DNA of 64,000 nucleotides from Flectonema sp. DT1601 (GCA_964019425.1 OZ025802.1:1168645-1232644), one strand, 5' to 3'; shown: positions 43,201 to 56,113, numbered from the stretch's first letter. Numbers and translations are program-made. The notes: generated from the sequence alone by a model not told the origin.

Positions 43201-45780
43201 ATTCTTCAAAGAGCCGATGAATTATCACCTGCGGCATTCCAAACACTTTTAAAGGGAGGTGCGCATCTTACAAAGCAAGATGTCCGCGCAAAACCAATAC
43301 CATGGCTTCCTAATAAGTCTTGGTTGAATGTGATGGCAGCTCATAATGATGTTGCTAATCAGGTCTTTAAAAGACTTCCTGAGAGTTTTACCAGATATGG
43401 TAATGCTTGGAAGCAGTGGTACGATTCAGAAACTCCTGAAAACTTGGTACCACCAGATTTAGATGATAAACTTGATTTGTTTGATCGATTACTTCTTGTT
43501 AGATGTCTACGTGAAGATCGAACGATGTTGGCTGCGAGGAATTTTGTTTCAGAGATGTTAGGACCGGAATATGCGAACAGCCCAACTCTCGATTTTGATC
43601 ATTTGGCTGAAACAAATGATCCTCTCACACCAATAATCTTTATATTATCACCTGGTTCTGATCCTACTCAAATGATTACGGGGATGGCTCGTCGTAAACG
43701 TAAGATAGTTCGCGACGTATCCATGGGTGAGGGACAAGAGATTCAAGCGATGTCAATTATTAATCACATCTTACCAAATGGTGAATGGGCGTTACTTCAA
43801 AACTGTCATTTATCAATCGAATTCTTAACAGCACTCGAAGAAAAGCTTCTAAACTACGAAGGTGAGAGAGATAAGGTTCATCCAGAAGCCAGGATTTGGA
43901 TAACAGCGGAGCCTACGGTAAAATTCCCAATTGGATTACTTCAGGTAAGTGTTAAGTTAACTAACGAACCACCTGCTGGTATCAGAGCAGGTATCAGAAG
44001 AACCTTTGCACCAGGAAGTCAAGGAATCACTCAGGAACTTATAGAAGCATTTCGAAGACCAGAATGGAAACCACTCCTCGTTGCTCAAACCTTCCTTCAC
44101 TCTCTTGTTCAAGAGCGTAGAAAGTTTGGTCCAATCGGTTTCTGTGTTCCGTATGAGTTCAACGCTGGAGACTTGACGGCTTCACTCATGTTCTTAAATA
44201 ATCATTTTACTCAAATTGGAGATGAATATAAAAAAGAAAAAGCCGGTACACAAGTATCCTGGGACACAATCAGATTTATGATTGCAAAGATTCAATACGG
44301 AGGTCGTATAACTGACAGCAAAGACGAAGAGTTGTTTGATGTCATCGCAGCGCATGTTTTATCACCGGATTTGGTTAGTGATAAACATCAGTTTGGAAAG
44401 GGATTTCCAATGCCTGTTTTTGATGAAATCTCAAAGTATAGAGAGTTCTTTGATAACATATATCCTGATGTTGATCCTCCTGAGGTCTTTGGACTACACG
44501 CTAATGCTGACGTCGTGTATCGCAATCAGATGGTTTCTAATGTGCTGAGTACGATAATTAATATTCAACCTAAAGACTCTGCCACAACAGCTGGTGGCAG
44601 TTCACGTGAGGAGGTAGTCGCAAATGAAGCAGCTCGACTGTTGAAAACTCTACCGATAGAATGGTCGGATGATCAGGTTTGTTATTTTTATTTTTTATTT
44701 TTTTCAAATTAAAAAATTCGATTAAAAAAAAATTACAAAAACCACAAAAAACAGTTTCAAGAAGCAAAAGACTCTTTCAACAGCAGACCAAACGCTTATT
44801 TGACTTCCCCACTTACAATATTCTGGTCACAGGAAGTTGTTCGCTTAACAGTATGTGATTACAAAACAGCTTTAATAACTCTTCTTTATAAACAAAACAA
44901 ATAATAAAACAGACCGCAATTCGTCTTATCAGAACTCAGTTGTCCGATCTGCAACTCGCAATCGCCGGAACAATCGTAATGTCGAGTAGTCTGCAGGTAT
45001 GAAGAAATAGTTCTTTAAATGTGAAGATCTCTTCACTGTTTTATCTTCTGAGAAACACTACAAAATAAAACTACACAACTCAGGACACGCTCGACAGTCT
45101 CTTTGATGCAAAGATCCCTTCAGAATGGGAAGCCGTAACTTGGAGTGCTAATGTGTTAGGTTCCTGGTGGGTTAATCTACAGAAGCGTTTTACGCAACTT
45201 GATAAGTGTGTTTTTGGTTTTTGTTTTGTGTTAAACAAATGTGCTCAACCTTCTAAAATAAAATCATAACTACAACAGATGGATGAAAGAAGACAGACCT
45301 GCGAAGTACTGGTTAGCTGGGTTCTACAACCCTCAAGGATTTCTTACTTCAGTATCACAAGAAGTAACCAGAGCACATGTTGGAGATAAAGAATGCTGGT
45401 CATTAGATGAAAGTGTGTTAGTGTCTGAAGTCACTAAACTCGATGAAAATGAAAATGAGAAAATCCCATCTGAAGGAGTGTACGTGTTCGGTCTTTACTT
45501 AGACGGAGCTGGTTGGGATCGATTGAAGTGTCGCATCAGAGATCCTCTTCCTAAGGCGGAGCCTTCTAAGATGCCTCTTATTCATATTACGGCTGAAGCT
45601 GGAAAGCTGACCAAAACAATTAAAAAAACACCTTCTCGTATGGTAAATTGTGCAGTCTATCGATACCCTCAGAGAGGTGATGTTAATTGGGTCTTTGATT
45701 GCAGTCTAGGCATGGCTGAGGGAGACACTGCTCCAATGTGGGTTAGAAGAGGTATTGCTTTACTGTTGTCAGTTGATTAG
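31207..45780 (+). CDS. Axonemal outer-arm dynein heavy chain, DNAH5/DNAH8 (gamma) type
   Basis: There are five exons: 31207-44676, 44755-44850, 44913-44996, 45084-45205 and 45279-45780, giving about 4,757 aa, near the family norm of 4,500-4,700. All four introns keep the frame. The N-terminal tail and linker lead to the motor ring. AAA1 has GPAGTGKTETTKD at residue 1911, AAA2 GSAMCGKS near 2202, AAA3 GDLGTAKT near 2584 and AAA4 GVGGSGKQS near 2972. A coiled-coil stalk with the microtubule-binding tip lies around 3250-3560, then AAA5-6 and the C-terminal domain. The text around AAA1 ([23 protein letters not shown]) is closest to DNAH5/DNAH8. It powers flagellar beating. The acceptor-like TTTTCTAATTCAG ends 23 bases before the ATG. 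Confidence 0.95.
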
Positions 45781-46293
45781 TTGTGTTGCTCGATCCTTCC
45801 CCGACTTGTGGTTGGCGAAATCCATCTACATTCCCCCCCTTTTGCTGATTTAGTTTCTTTCATGGCTTTTTTGCTGGTTTCTTTTTACTTATTCTCCAAC
45901 GAGTAGATAGCAGTGATGGCAAGGAGTGCCTGACTGTGGTATCTATTAGACCTTTTACTCAAAAATTGAAGTACGAAAAGTGTTTTCTTTTCTTTTCTTT
46001 TTTCTTATCTTCTGTTCCCCGGTGCGAAAAGGCTTGTCACAGGTACTTTTATATGTACACTGGACGTCCATAGAAACTTTTTTATTTTTAATTTTCTTTT
46101 TCCCCTTGTTTCCTCGTTCCCTTGTTTTTCATCCTCCGGTGAAATTTCTTTGAATAAAAGAGTTCGACGGATCGAAAAGTTTTGAATGAAAACCCTGTGA
46201 GAGAAATAGTATCTCAGTTTTCAACGAATAACAGGTTGCGACATTTATTGCAGTCTTTTTTTTAATGTCCTTTGGTCTCGCACACAAAAAAGT

Positions 46294-46334
<41 letters not shown>

Positions 46335-46747
46335 TCACGTTTATTTTATATTTTTATACGCACGGTTCTCCGTTCCTACTTTCCGACTACAGGCCAGTAC
46401 TGCATTTTTTTATTTTTTTTTCTGCTTTAGTTCTTTCAGTTATTTTGTGAAAAAAAAACCGACCGATTCTTGACAAAAAAACGGGAAAAAAAAAAAAAAA
46501 AAAAAAAAAGAAAAGAAATATTTTTATCGGACAATATCCAAACAACAGAAAGGGATTTGTTCTATTCAAGACTTCCCGTCCCCTGACTTTGGTAACAATC
46601 TTAATCACAATCTTAAAACACTTCCATAAACAGTACACACACATGAGGAATACCTAAACTAATCACATAAAGTAGTATAAGATTATAGGAACAATTTATT
46701 TAATGTTTTTCACTATCTTAATCTGTTCAACTCACTACAGTAATGTG
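45781..46747. other. Intergenic region
   Basis: There is no gene. A runs lie near 46297-46329 and 46486-46509. It ends ATCTGTTCAACTCACTACAG (46721-46740), a good acceptor-like tract before the next ATG. Confidence 0.55.
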
Positions 46748-47293
46748 ATGACTCACGTAGTACCAAAATGTTCTGCAGGTCACAGTATGGAGGCTACCAA
46801 ATATCAAGAAGGTGGTTATTGCAGAGGATGGTTATGTAATGCATGCAGTAAAACAGGTTATGGAGGAAGATGGTTGTGTCCATTGTGTTGTTTTGATCTT
46901 TGTTTTGAATGCCTACCTCGTGTCAGGGGGCTTCCTGCTGGAGTTGGTGTACCAGCAGTACCTCCACCGGTAGTACCACAACTTGATGGATGTCATCTTC
47001 ACGTTGAGAGAATTCAACAATTAGAAAAAAGAATTATTTTATTGGAAGCTGAGAATGCTGCTCTTCGTAACCAGCAGCTCCTCGTAAAGGAACAGGCTCT
47101 AGAACTGACTGAGTTGGTGAGGCTATCAGAACGACATTCAATTGTCGAACATGCAAATGCTGAACAACGAGAAAAAGAAGCAATACCACCACCTCCACCA
47201 GAACCGTCTGCCTTAATTGAAGAAAATAAAAGACTTCGTGAACTTCTCCAAGAAAGAGATTTAACAAATGCGATTAAATCGACAATGGGTTAA
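46748..47293 (+). CDS. C1/DC1-like zinc and coiled-coil protein, about 181 aa
   Basis: The frame is open from an ATG at 46703, but the first 15 codons are the pyrimidine tract ending CTACAG; I start at the next in-frame ATG (46748). Residues 8-55 have the Cys/His spacing of a C1/DC1-type double zinc domain: CSAGHSM, GWLCNACSKTG, RWLCPLCCFDLCFECLP. A Pro/Val linker, a long Glu/Leu coiled coil, a PPPPPEP patch and a second short coiled coil follow. Such domains bind lipid or protein partners; the partner is unknown. The stop is TAA, and the EF-hand gene begins 189 bases later. Confidence 0.82.
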   Translation: MTHVVPKCSAGHSMEATKYQEGGYCRGWLCNACSKTGYGGRWLCPLCCFDLCFECLPRVRGLPAGVGVPAVPPPVVPQLDGCHLHVERIQQLEKRIILLEAENAALRNQQLLVKEQALELTELVRLSERHSIVEHANAEQREKEAIPPPPPEPSALIEENKRLRELLQERDLTNAIKSTMG

Positions 47294-47482
47294 TATTTAA
47301 TTAATAAAAACTTTTAAAACATCCTTCTTGAAGATGATATAAAATATTAATTACTATACTTTTCCTCTGTACATTTCTGTTTAGATTAACCAAACCAACT
47401 TACCTGAATACTTTATGATGGTTTAAAGTAGAATTCTATTCTCCCCTTTTTACAGCAAAGAAGAGAGTCAAGTTAATACAAT

Positions 47483-49755
47483 ATGCCGCGTGCAGTCAGG
47501 GTTGCCGATCTCCATTCAAGTGCAAATGTGCTTGATGCTGAGGAAGCATTCCGTCAGAATGCTGTTGTGATTGGAGGTGAAGAGAAATTACAAAGTTTCA
47601 AAGTAATAAATGCCTTGAGATCAATGGGACTAAACCCAACTGATGGTCACGCTCAATCATTCGTAAAAGCAATGGACGAGAAGGATACAGGTTTTATCCT
47701 ATTAGATGACTTCAAAAGAGTAGCTGAAGCAGAAATGACCAGCAAGTACACCTTAAAAGACTTAGAACAAATGTTCTACGCTGTAGACAAGAAGAGAACA
47801 GGAGAACTAAACGCCAGACAGTTCCGTTCTATATTAAGAAGTGAAATGTTGAGTGATGAAGAAATCGAAGAGATTATGCAAATGGCTGACAGTAACTCTG
47901 ATGGGAAAATCGACTTACCAGAATTTGTTGCTTTAATGGCACCCGAATTAGATGTCAACTCGCGCAGAGCTTCAGTTAGTGACAGGAGACAATCGTACAG
48001 TAGTTTGTCTCGTAAACAGTCTCTCGCGTCTCCGAGAATGAGTAGTCGAAGAACTTCATTCGACGCTTTATCAACTGATGATATCGATCCAGTACGACAG
48101 GAATATTTTGATAAAGTTGCTATTTTTTTAAAAAATTCGATTGGAGTTAACTCATACAAAGCATTTCACAAACTCGACACCCTCTCAGACGTGACTGAAT
48201 CCCTCGCTCTCGCTGACAATAACTTAGCTGTTGCTATGAAGACAATCCGTCACTCTTTCACAATCGACAAGTGGAATGATGATGGAATGCCGTCACCAAT
48301 GCAATCTGAGTTCCTCAGAAGACTGTTCTCCATGAAACCTGGGTATGTGAAAGAACAAATAAAATAACGAAACTTGAGAATCTTTTTATTACAACAACAC
48401 AACACAGGAATCAAGTCTTCTACGCACAGAAGGCACTTGGAGACTTCGACACCGCTCAGAAAGAGCAATTGAAAGAAGCGATTTCGGGAACCGTTCTTCC
48501 TCTCGAGTATGATCCAGAAATAGCTGTAGACAAGGATGACGCGGATGAGTTGATTATGGCTCATCAGTTATCAAGGTTTATGTTAAGTAACCAGTCAGTA
48601 TTACCCCCTGGATTGTACCCTGTCACTCTAGATCAGAATAGTGCTCCATGGGATGGATATGAGAAAGAAGAAGAAGCAAGAACTGCTGACAGAGAATCTT
48701 TTCTAATTGGTCTTGCTGGAAGAAACCTTGACGAAGAGCATTACAGATCACAATCGAACAGAGCAGCTCACTCTCTTGGTATCTCACGATCACTTAACGG
48801 AAAGTCATGCACCAGTAGGTTTAGTAACTTTTGTTTTAACGTCGTTCACTTGGGTAAAAGACAAGTTACGATCCCAAGAGAGCAGTTCTACGGAGAACAC
48901 ATAAGTGCTTTGATTCCAACTGCTAGGGAAAGTAAGAAAACAAAACTTCGTGAAATGAACACCTATGGATGTTTTATTGTTGACGCTAAGAAGACTTATC
49001 CAGAAAAGCAACAATTAGAAGACCCTGAAACCTTTGGATACACAGCTAGTTATACTTGGTTTGATGGTGTTGTTAGATATTATGTTGAGGATCATCAAAC
49101 TCTTGCTAGTGTTGTTGATCATGGAGGTGAAGGTGATATTCAGTACTTACAAATGATGAGTGATGAGTCTTTTGAGATTGAAGCTCACTACTCAGCAGCT
49201 CTCATGGATGAACCACCTACAGCAGATTGTAGTTGGAAGGCTCAATATGCTTATGAAATAGGACGTAATCATCGTCTTGCTATATTAAACCCAAATCATA
49301 TGTCAACACCTTCTATCATTCCGGACTTCTTCTTAGCTCATTCTCATGTTAGAAATATTCAAAACTCACTTCATCATGGAATTTCTCTAAATGGAATCAA
49401 GTGGGGAGAATTAGTTCTTAACATGGAAAGAGACTACACTACTACTGATCAAGAACTTCAGGCATCGTATGAATTAATTTGTAAGGCTAAGAATGAGTTG
49501 AATGGTGAAACTGAAAAGTACTTTGCGCAGGGTAATTACGTACAGTTCTTTCAGACAAATGAAGATTCTCAACGAAGTGGTATTAAATTCGAAGAAGAAA
49601 AGGAATACCAAACTCTTGTGAAAGGTCTTGCAGACCTTCCAATACCAAAATCATCATCTCAACCTACGAAAATACCAACTCCGATAAAGAGAAGTAGTCA
49701 AGTGATTCGATCAAAACCAGCACAAGTACCAAAAGCAAAGGGTTGGTGTTGCTGA
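47483..49755 (+). CDS. EF-hand protein with large unknown C-terminal region, 735 aa
   Basis: There are two exons, 47483-48342 and 48408-49755; the 65-nt intron (GTATGT to CACAG) splits a Gly codon and joins the frames cleanly. Residues 15-160 form a centrin-like set of four EF-hands. The last is canonical (DSNSDGKIDLPE, about 136-147), while the others have lost several Ca ligands (for example DKKRTGELNARQ). A Ser/Arg-rich linker (about 160-200) has many possible phosphorylation sites. The remaining 500 residues look globular, but I do not recognise them. The protein ends in KGWCC, a Cys pair that could be lipid-modified. A calcium-responsive cytoskeletal or membrane-associated role is inferred. 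TCCCCTTTTTACAG ends 27 bases before the ATG. Confidence 0.85.
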
Positions 49756-50812
49756 ATGGAAAGTATTATTGTGAGCTGACGTAATCGCCACTTTGATGTA
49801 CTAGAGTTGACTATTCGTGTTGAAGAGGTTTGGTCAGAAATGTTGTTTACTGGTTGACTCCAACCCTTCGCTAGTTGAGCGATTTGAAAACATCAGCTAA
49901 TTGACGTGTGAGTTGAGATACTAGTTTTATTAAACTATGTATCGCCCATGAGATTCCGTTTTAGAAAGGGGTCTTCACAAAATATTCTCAACAAGAGCAG
50001 ATGTTGAGTTGTTTTTCCTCATAACTTTTTTATTTTATTTTATTTTACTATGTTCAAGATTCAATCACGAGGGAGGAATCCTGGCCTATCAGGATCCTTG
50101 AGTGTGTCTGCTTGCGCTGTTGATTACACAGCATGCCTGCGAATGAGTGGGTGTGATGTTTTTTTTTTTTTTTTTTTTTTTCTTTTCTTCATGTAACTAT
50201 TGTTTGAAAAAGGAAAAAAAAAAAAAAAAAAAAACAGCAAATAATTAAATTTCCTTGCTGTGGTCGACATCAGTAGCACGCACCATGGATTTCAAGAGCA
50301 TGTTAATTATATCTGACTTGTGCTTCTTGTTGTCTGGAAATTATCTCCTGTTTGTATGAGTCTATTCGACGGGTCAATATTTCTTTTCACCCACCCCATC
50401 CTTGCGTTTGTTCCTTGTGTTTCGGAAAAAAAAAAAAAAAAAAAAAAACTAAGTATTTTTATCACTTTTTATATTCTTCCTTTTTTTTTTTTTTTTTTTT
50501 AAAGGTCCTGTCGGCGGAATCAGCTTTTTCTGAAATGAACTTGCTGGCTGATATAAAAAAAAAAAACTCAAAGAAAGAATTCTTTGTATTTGTGTGTGAA
50601 GCCAGTTAACTTGGTGCAACGTATTTCTGGCTGTTTGACTTGTCAGATAAATAAAAAATAGAAAAAAAAATTAAAAAAAAACACTAACCCAGTCACAAAT
50701 CAGCCGACTACGAAGGCATGTCGAACTTTAGTATCTTTCGTTTGTTTCTTCTTGCGTATAACAAAAAAAAAAAAATAAAGAAAAAAAAGGTTGAAACCCA
50801 CCAGCTATTATT

Positions 50813-50847
<35 letters not shown>

Positions 50848-52734
50848 CCAACTCAAATGTTTATTGAGTTGCTGTTCACAATAGCAAAAAAAAAAAAAGA
50901 AAAAAAAAGTATGTGTGAAAACCTGCTTTTCACGTTTCAAACAAAAAAAAAAATTAAAAATTTAAAATAAACTGAAATCGGGCCTGTCATTTCATCATGT
51001 GCTGCTTTTTTTTTTTTTTTTTTTCTTCTAAAGGTTACTTTAAGTAAATTTATGTTCATAATAACGAGCTGTTCTTGTTTTGAGTTGAATCTTAAGGTAA
51101 ATTGATTTCAGGGAAGGAGGGAGGGCTTTTTTTTTTTTTTCCTTCTTTACAACCCTTCTTACCGTCTCGACAAAGACACGCCGAAAAAAAAAAAAAAAAA
51201 AGACGAAGAGGAAGAGAAAAAATTTAAATTAGAGCGTCTTGTTAGTGCAATCAGAGTGTGCGCGTCTCTCTGGTTCTCTTTTTTTTTATTGTTTTTTGAA
51301 GTCAACCTGACATCGGACTCAGAATTGTATTTTTCTTCGTTCTCTATTATCCTTTTTTTTTTTATATTTTTTATTTTATGGATGGAACCATGTTGAAGGC
51401 CTTCAATGAATTCCTTTTTATTATTTAATAAATTAAGCCTGTTCGTGGTAGCTCTCTGCAGTCACTGGTGTGGGGGGTGTGTCAAACTCGAAAAGATACT
51501 ACTACTTTGGATGGAATATTTTGTATGTCCTCCTTTATTATAGAGCAATCATGTTATCAAAGTTATTCCTTTTTCCCCCCTCCCGGATTTAGAAGAAAAA
51601 AAAAAAATAAAAAAAAAAATTAGGCTTTCCTCCATATTTTAATTTTGTATTGAACTACTATTCTATGGAAGAGCATCGTGAGGATTTTTTTTTTTGAATT
51701 TCGGTACTCTCCTCCCATTTCATTCTTGCGCCTGTTCTTAATTTCATTGCCAAACCTTAACTTCGACTTACAACGGTAAAAATGCAATTTCTCTGTTTTT
51801 GAGGTTCTTTTTTTGTATTTCATTCTAGTACACTGCAACTGGAAATTAACAGCCACTGTTACAGGTTGGTTAATGTGATTATTTTCTTTATTTTTATTTT
51901 TTCCCATTTGCAACCTTTTTTTTATGAAGTATTGCTTTTTGGGAAGTTGCTGGTGTTTTTTTTTTTTTTTTCTTCGTTCTCTTCTTCTCTCTTTATAGCT
52001 CAAACATCAATAAAATACAAAAACCTTCAAAATCAACTTGTACTCAAAGGAATCGACATCTTCGGAATACTGAGCAGTGTACTTCACACTGTTTGGATAT
52101 GGAACAGGCAACTGTGATGTGTCATTAATTCTTAAAAAAAAAAAAAAAAAAAAAAAGAAAAGTGAAAAATGTTTTCAACATTTGGTGTGTGATATACTTA
52201 TTCTTGGTGGCTGTTTTTTTTTTATTCATATCAAACTTTACACTTTTTAAAAGTGAACAAAGGGAAAAAAAGGAAACAAAAGAAAAAAGGGAAAGAGAAA
52301 AACTCAAAAGAGAAAAGCAATTCTAACTTAGTTGAGAAGAGAAGCAGCCCTAAGTCTGCAAGAAACTGTTTGACGGAAATCTGCTTTCTTTGATTTGAAT
52401 ATGAAGGCAAGAAAACATTGAAGAGGAAGGAGAAGAAGAACAAAAAAATAATAATAATAGAAAGACATAAAAATCACGAAAAAAAAAAAAAAAAAAAAAA
52501 ACGCTTTGGGGGGGGAGGGGGCCCCTCGGAGGGTAACTTGATACTATGATTAAATATAAAGCAAACAGGGAAAGAAAAAAAAAAAATTAATTAACTGAAA
52601 GAACCATGGAAAGAAAAAATAATAATACAGCTGACTCAAACTCCGAATTATGTCGTTCTAATATGTTATTATAAACTACTTTGTAGATTAAAATCTTGTG
52701 AAAAATGTTGCGTTCTGGTAGGAAGACTATTCTG

Positions 52735-52768
<34 letters not shown>

Positions 52769-54010
52769 CTCCCTTGTTGACATGGGAATCAAAAAAACAT
52801 AAATAAGCAAAGAGGCTATTACTGCTTAACTTCTTGTTATCTGTTATATTGTTTAAGGGAAGTCAAGTTTAGTTTTGTTTTATGACTCTGAAAACATTCA
52901 GCTTGTCATTCACATACTGATTCAGAAAATAGATCAATCTGGGTGTTTACTTCGTCTGTTTTAGCTTTTTAGGATTTTAGTTTAATATAAAAAATAAAAA
53001 AAAATCTGTTTGGACTTTTATTGTTGAATGAGAAGAAGGCTTTTAAAGTGCTCACCACCGCGTGCAACATCTGCCGTGACCTTTTTACTTCAGTTGTAGA
53101 ATAGTTGAGCACATCCACACTCGTTTCTTTTGATCTCACAACGAACGTAACTATTGCGTGCAATCCGCATGTGTTTTGTTGTAGAGAATTCTAAAATTCC
53201 TCGTTTTGGCATATTTATTTAGTTTATTCCTTATTCCAACAAGGTAAACCAAGCTGACAGCACAAAAAAAAAAAAAAATAAATAAAAATAACGAAACAAA
53301 GAAAAGAGAGAAAAACGGTTTTCTGTGCTGCGTTATTTGTGTGAAATATCTTTTGGGAAGGGGCGGGGGGAGAATAAATTAGGAAAAAAGAAAACTATAG
53401 CACCACCATAGTAGATTATGGAACCTTTTTTTGTTCTATAACTTGGCTTGGATTGCTTGCCCGATTCAATCGTTTAATCGCCGAGCAAACTTGGGAAGCA
53501 CTTCTTGTTGACTTAATACCAGGTAGTTGCAACACAGAATAGGGATCGACAAAACGTTGTTCTTTCTTCGATTATTATTTTCGAAGTGCTCGTTTAATTG
53601 GATTCGTGCATAAGACCTGCAAAGGTAGTATTGCTTATGTGGTAGCTGGAGAATATGAATGTTGTTGTTTCATTCCCCGACCTTCTTTTTTGATTTTAAA
53701 TTGTTGTTTTTGTTTATTGACCAAGAAAGAAGACCCCGAAGCTGTCTTTTTATTTTAATGTCTGTAGCTGCAGCCTTCCTATTGCAACAATCACAATAAT
53801 GCGCCCCAGTTCAGTTCCCTGTGCGAGTATTTATGTTCATTTTTCTTTTCCCATTTAAAACTTCTTGTTTGCGGGCAGCAAGCTGAACCCTTGGTTATTG
53901 GAGTTGCAAGGGAAGAGTCAAAGTTTTTCTGTTTTTTTCCTATACAGCCGACCTCTCTCATATCGAGGTGTGACCCGGTTCTCCTCGGTGTTAGTCTGAT
54001 GTACGGAGAG

Positions 54011-54064
54011 ATTACCGCCACTGGTCGGTAATGTATCTCTTGATACCTTCAAAGGTCAAGATAC
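54011..54064. other. Two adjacent hairpins
   Basis: ATTACCG (54011-54017) pairs perfectly with CGGTAAT (54026-54032) across an eight-base loop. Next, GTATC and TTG, then ACC, pair with GGT, CAA and GATAC (54034-54064), leaving small bulges and a TTCAAA loop. It may be a structured RNA or chance. Confidence 0.45.
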
Positions 54065-54179
54065 GTTTGTACGAAGACTGTTACAATGGGTTACCCTATT
54101 TTATCTTCCCTCCCGAAACCCAATATTACTTTTTTTTAAAAATTATCTCCACTGGCAATTTTAGGTGCATTATTCCCTT

Positions 54180-54260
54180 CTCGACAAGGTTTCTTTTTTT
54201 TTTCCTTTTTTATTGATTTCGCGGAATTCCGCCGTGCACGGAAAAGGAATCCTTGTCGAG
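54180..54260. repeat. Inverted repeat enclosing two perfect palindromes
   Basis: CTCGACAAGG (54180-54189) is exactly complementary to CCTTGTCGAG (54251-54260). Inside are a T-rich stretch, the 12-bp palindrome GCGGAATTCCGC (54221-54232) and the 10-bp palindrome CCGTGCACGG (54232-54241), which overlap by one base. Confidence 0.75.
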
Positions 54261-56113
54261 GTTGCCCCCCGGAAGAAGTTTTAAAAAAAAAAAAAAAAAA
54301 GAAAACCAATTATATATGGCTTATTAAGCGACACCAATAAGAAAACCTCAAAAAAAATTTTAAGAAAAAGAAGAGTTGCTCGTTTTGCTACGTTCTGGTC
54401 TGTCGGTCAAAATATGTAGTGAAGCCTAGTAGCTGTTGGGAGTCTGGTCGGTAAATGTATTGTGTGTTTGCAGCAAGCACACAATGCATTTAGTTAAGTT
54501 GGTTAATAATAATATTTTCCCTGTTCCTTACATAATATGTCTTTCTTCCTATCCACGCACTAGTTGGAAAAAAAAAATCTTGAAAAAAAAATAATTTAAA
54601 AAAAAAGATAAATTGTGTCCTCCTTATCTTTTGTCAATTTTTTTTTTCTTCTAAATTTTTAAATAATTTTTTTTTTTTTTCCTTTTTTTTTTTTTTTTTT
54701 GGTGTTTTACAAATGCAAATCCCTCAGTGATGAGAGGCTCATGGTAAATATTCTCCACTACGAAAAGTGAGAGCTTCAAGGAAAAGGAAAAAAAAAAAAA
54801 AAGCACAAAATATACCATCGAAGACGAGAACGATAGGTTAACGGATGAATTAAAAAAAAAAAAAAAAATAATAAACAGAAAAAATAATACAAATTTATAT
54901 TTATATCATAACTGCGTTTGGCGTGCATGGTTTCAATTTTTTTTTTTTTTTTCCATCTTGTTTTTTTTCCCGTTTTGTTTTTATCCTAAACCTTATTTCC
55001 CAAAAAGAAATTCCCACTGCTTTCTACATTTATTGTAGAAGAGTTCTCAACTACGAATGCACTATGATCTGGTAATAGTGATAAAAATCAAAGAGGTAAA
55101 GAGGTATGAATTACTCTCGGAACCTAGTAGTAACTTCGAAGGGATGAGTTAAGCATCACCGCGGTCACTGTATCCTTAACAGATTGTTTGATACAATTCG
55201 TATTTTAGTAATTTTAAATTCAAAACACTTCAACCGGTTTTGTTTTTGTTTGTTGTTATCCTCATTCCCAAAAAAAAAAAAAAAAACCCCCATTTCTTGT
55301 AGCCCTTGTTTTTTCTGTTATTTTTATTCGGTCTTTTTAGGTCATTACGAGGCCTTGTAACCTGGACCCCGTAAACGTTACCTAATGTCTGATAGTGACC
55401 TTACCTCGAATACGTATTAATAATGGTGTAAGCCAGGGAAATATCATGAAGGATATTTAGTGTTTTCAAGACGTCCATATGTTGCTTAATGACGTACCCT
55501 TGTTCAATAGGTTTTTTCAATTTTTAAAAAAAAAAGAAGAAGGGAAGAAAAAGAAACTGTATGTTGACTAGCTTGATCCCTCCCCTTCCCTCTGTGTAGT
55601 ACTGTCAATTTATCGGTCGGTACATGCTTCTATCAAAGGGGAAAATATATGGAAAGAAAAAAACTTTTTAAGAAAGAAGGAAGTATTTCAAAGCCTTTAG
55701 CAGTTTGAAAAGGACTTAATTTTATATTGGGTTGGGAGTTTTTTTTTTAGAAAAAAAAAAAAAAAAAAAAGTGATACTATCTACCCGACTCTAAACCCAG
55801 CCCACCTTATCTGTTTCCCAACTCAAAAAAAAACAAAAAACAAAAAAAAAAAAAACCCCCCACGGTGTTATTACGCCGCCCCTTTGCTAGTTTTCAATTT
55901 TTTTTTTTTTTTGTTTTATTTTTCCCAATCTGGCACAGTGCTGGTTTTTTCACTGATAACGGTGAGAGAGACCTGTCGATTTATTATTATTTTATTTTAG
56001 CAGAATACCAAACGATGTCCTTAATAACAACACACCAACTGTCACCAACTGTTAATTAGGTTCTGGTTTAATCATTTCTCTCATTTCTAATAGCTGATGA
56101 AAGTATCATAATA

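Larger units (their letters stand above)
49756..56113. other. 6.3-kb gene-free, homopolymer-rich region
   Basis: No gene is supported. It holds dozens of T and A runs, the longest near 50158-50180, 50817-50847 and 52133-52156. A frame at about 51998-52117, after TTTATAG, has gene-like codons (ends LHTVWIWNRQL, TGA) and could be a stray exon. Bases 52508-52532 are G-rich. Two hairpins lie at 54011-54064 and nested palindromes at 54180-54260. Bases 55330-55520 have more mixed composition but no frame or RNA I recognise. It ends TTTCTAATAG (56084-56093), 20 bases before the LicD-like ATG. Confidence 0.6.

Noticed and set aside
31207-45780. Minus-strand and off-frame ORFs of 60-93 codons within the dynein gene
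   Set aside because: They are shadows of the strongly coding + strand frame.
46703-46747. First 15 codons of the C1-like gene from ATG 46703
   Set aside because: They coincide with the pyrimidine tract that ends CTACAG, so they are likely upstream of the mRNA 5' end.
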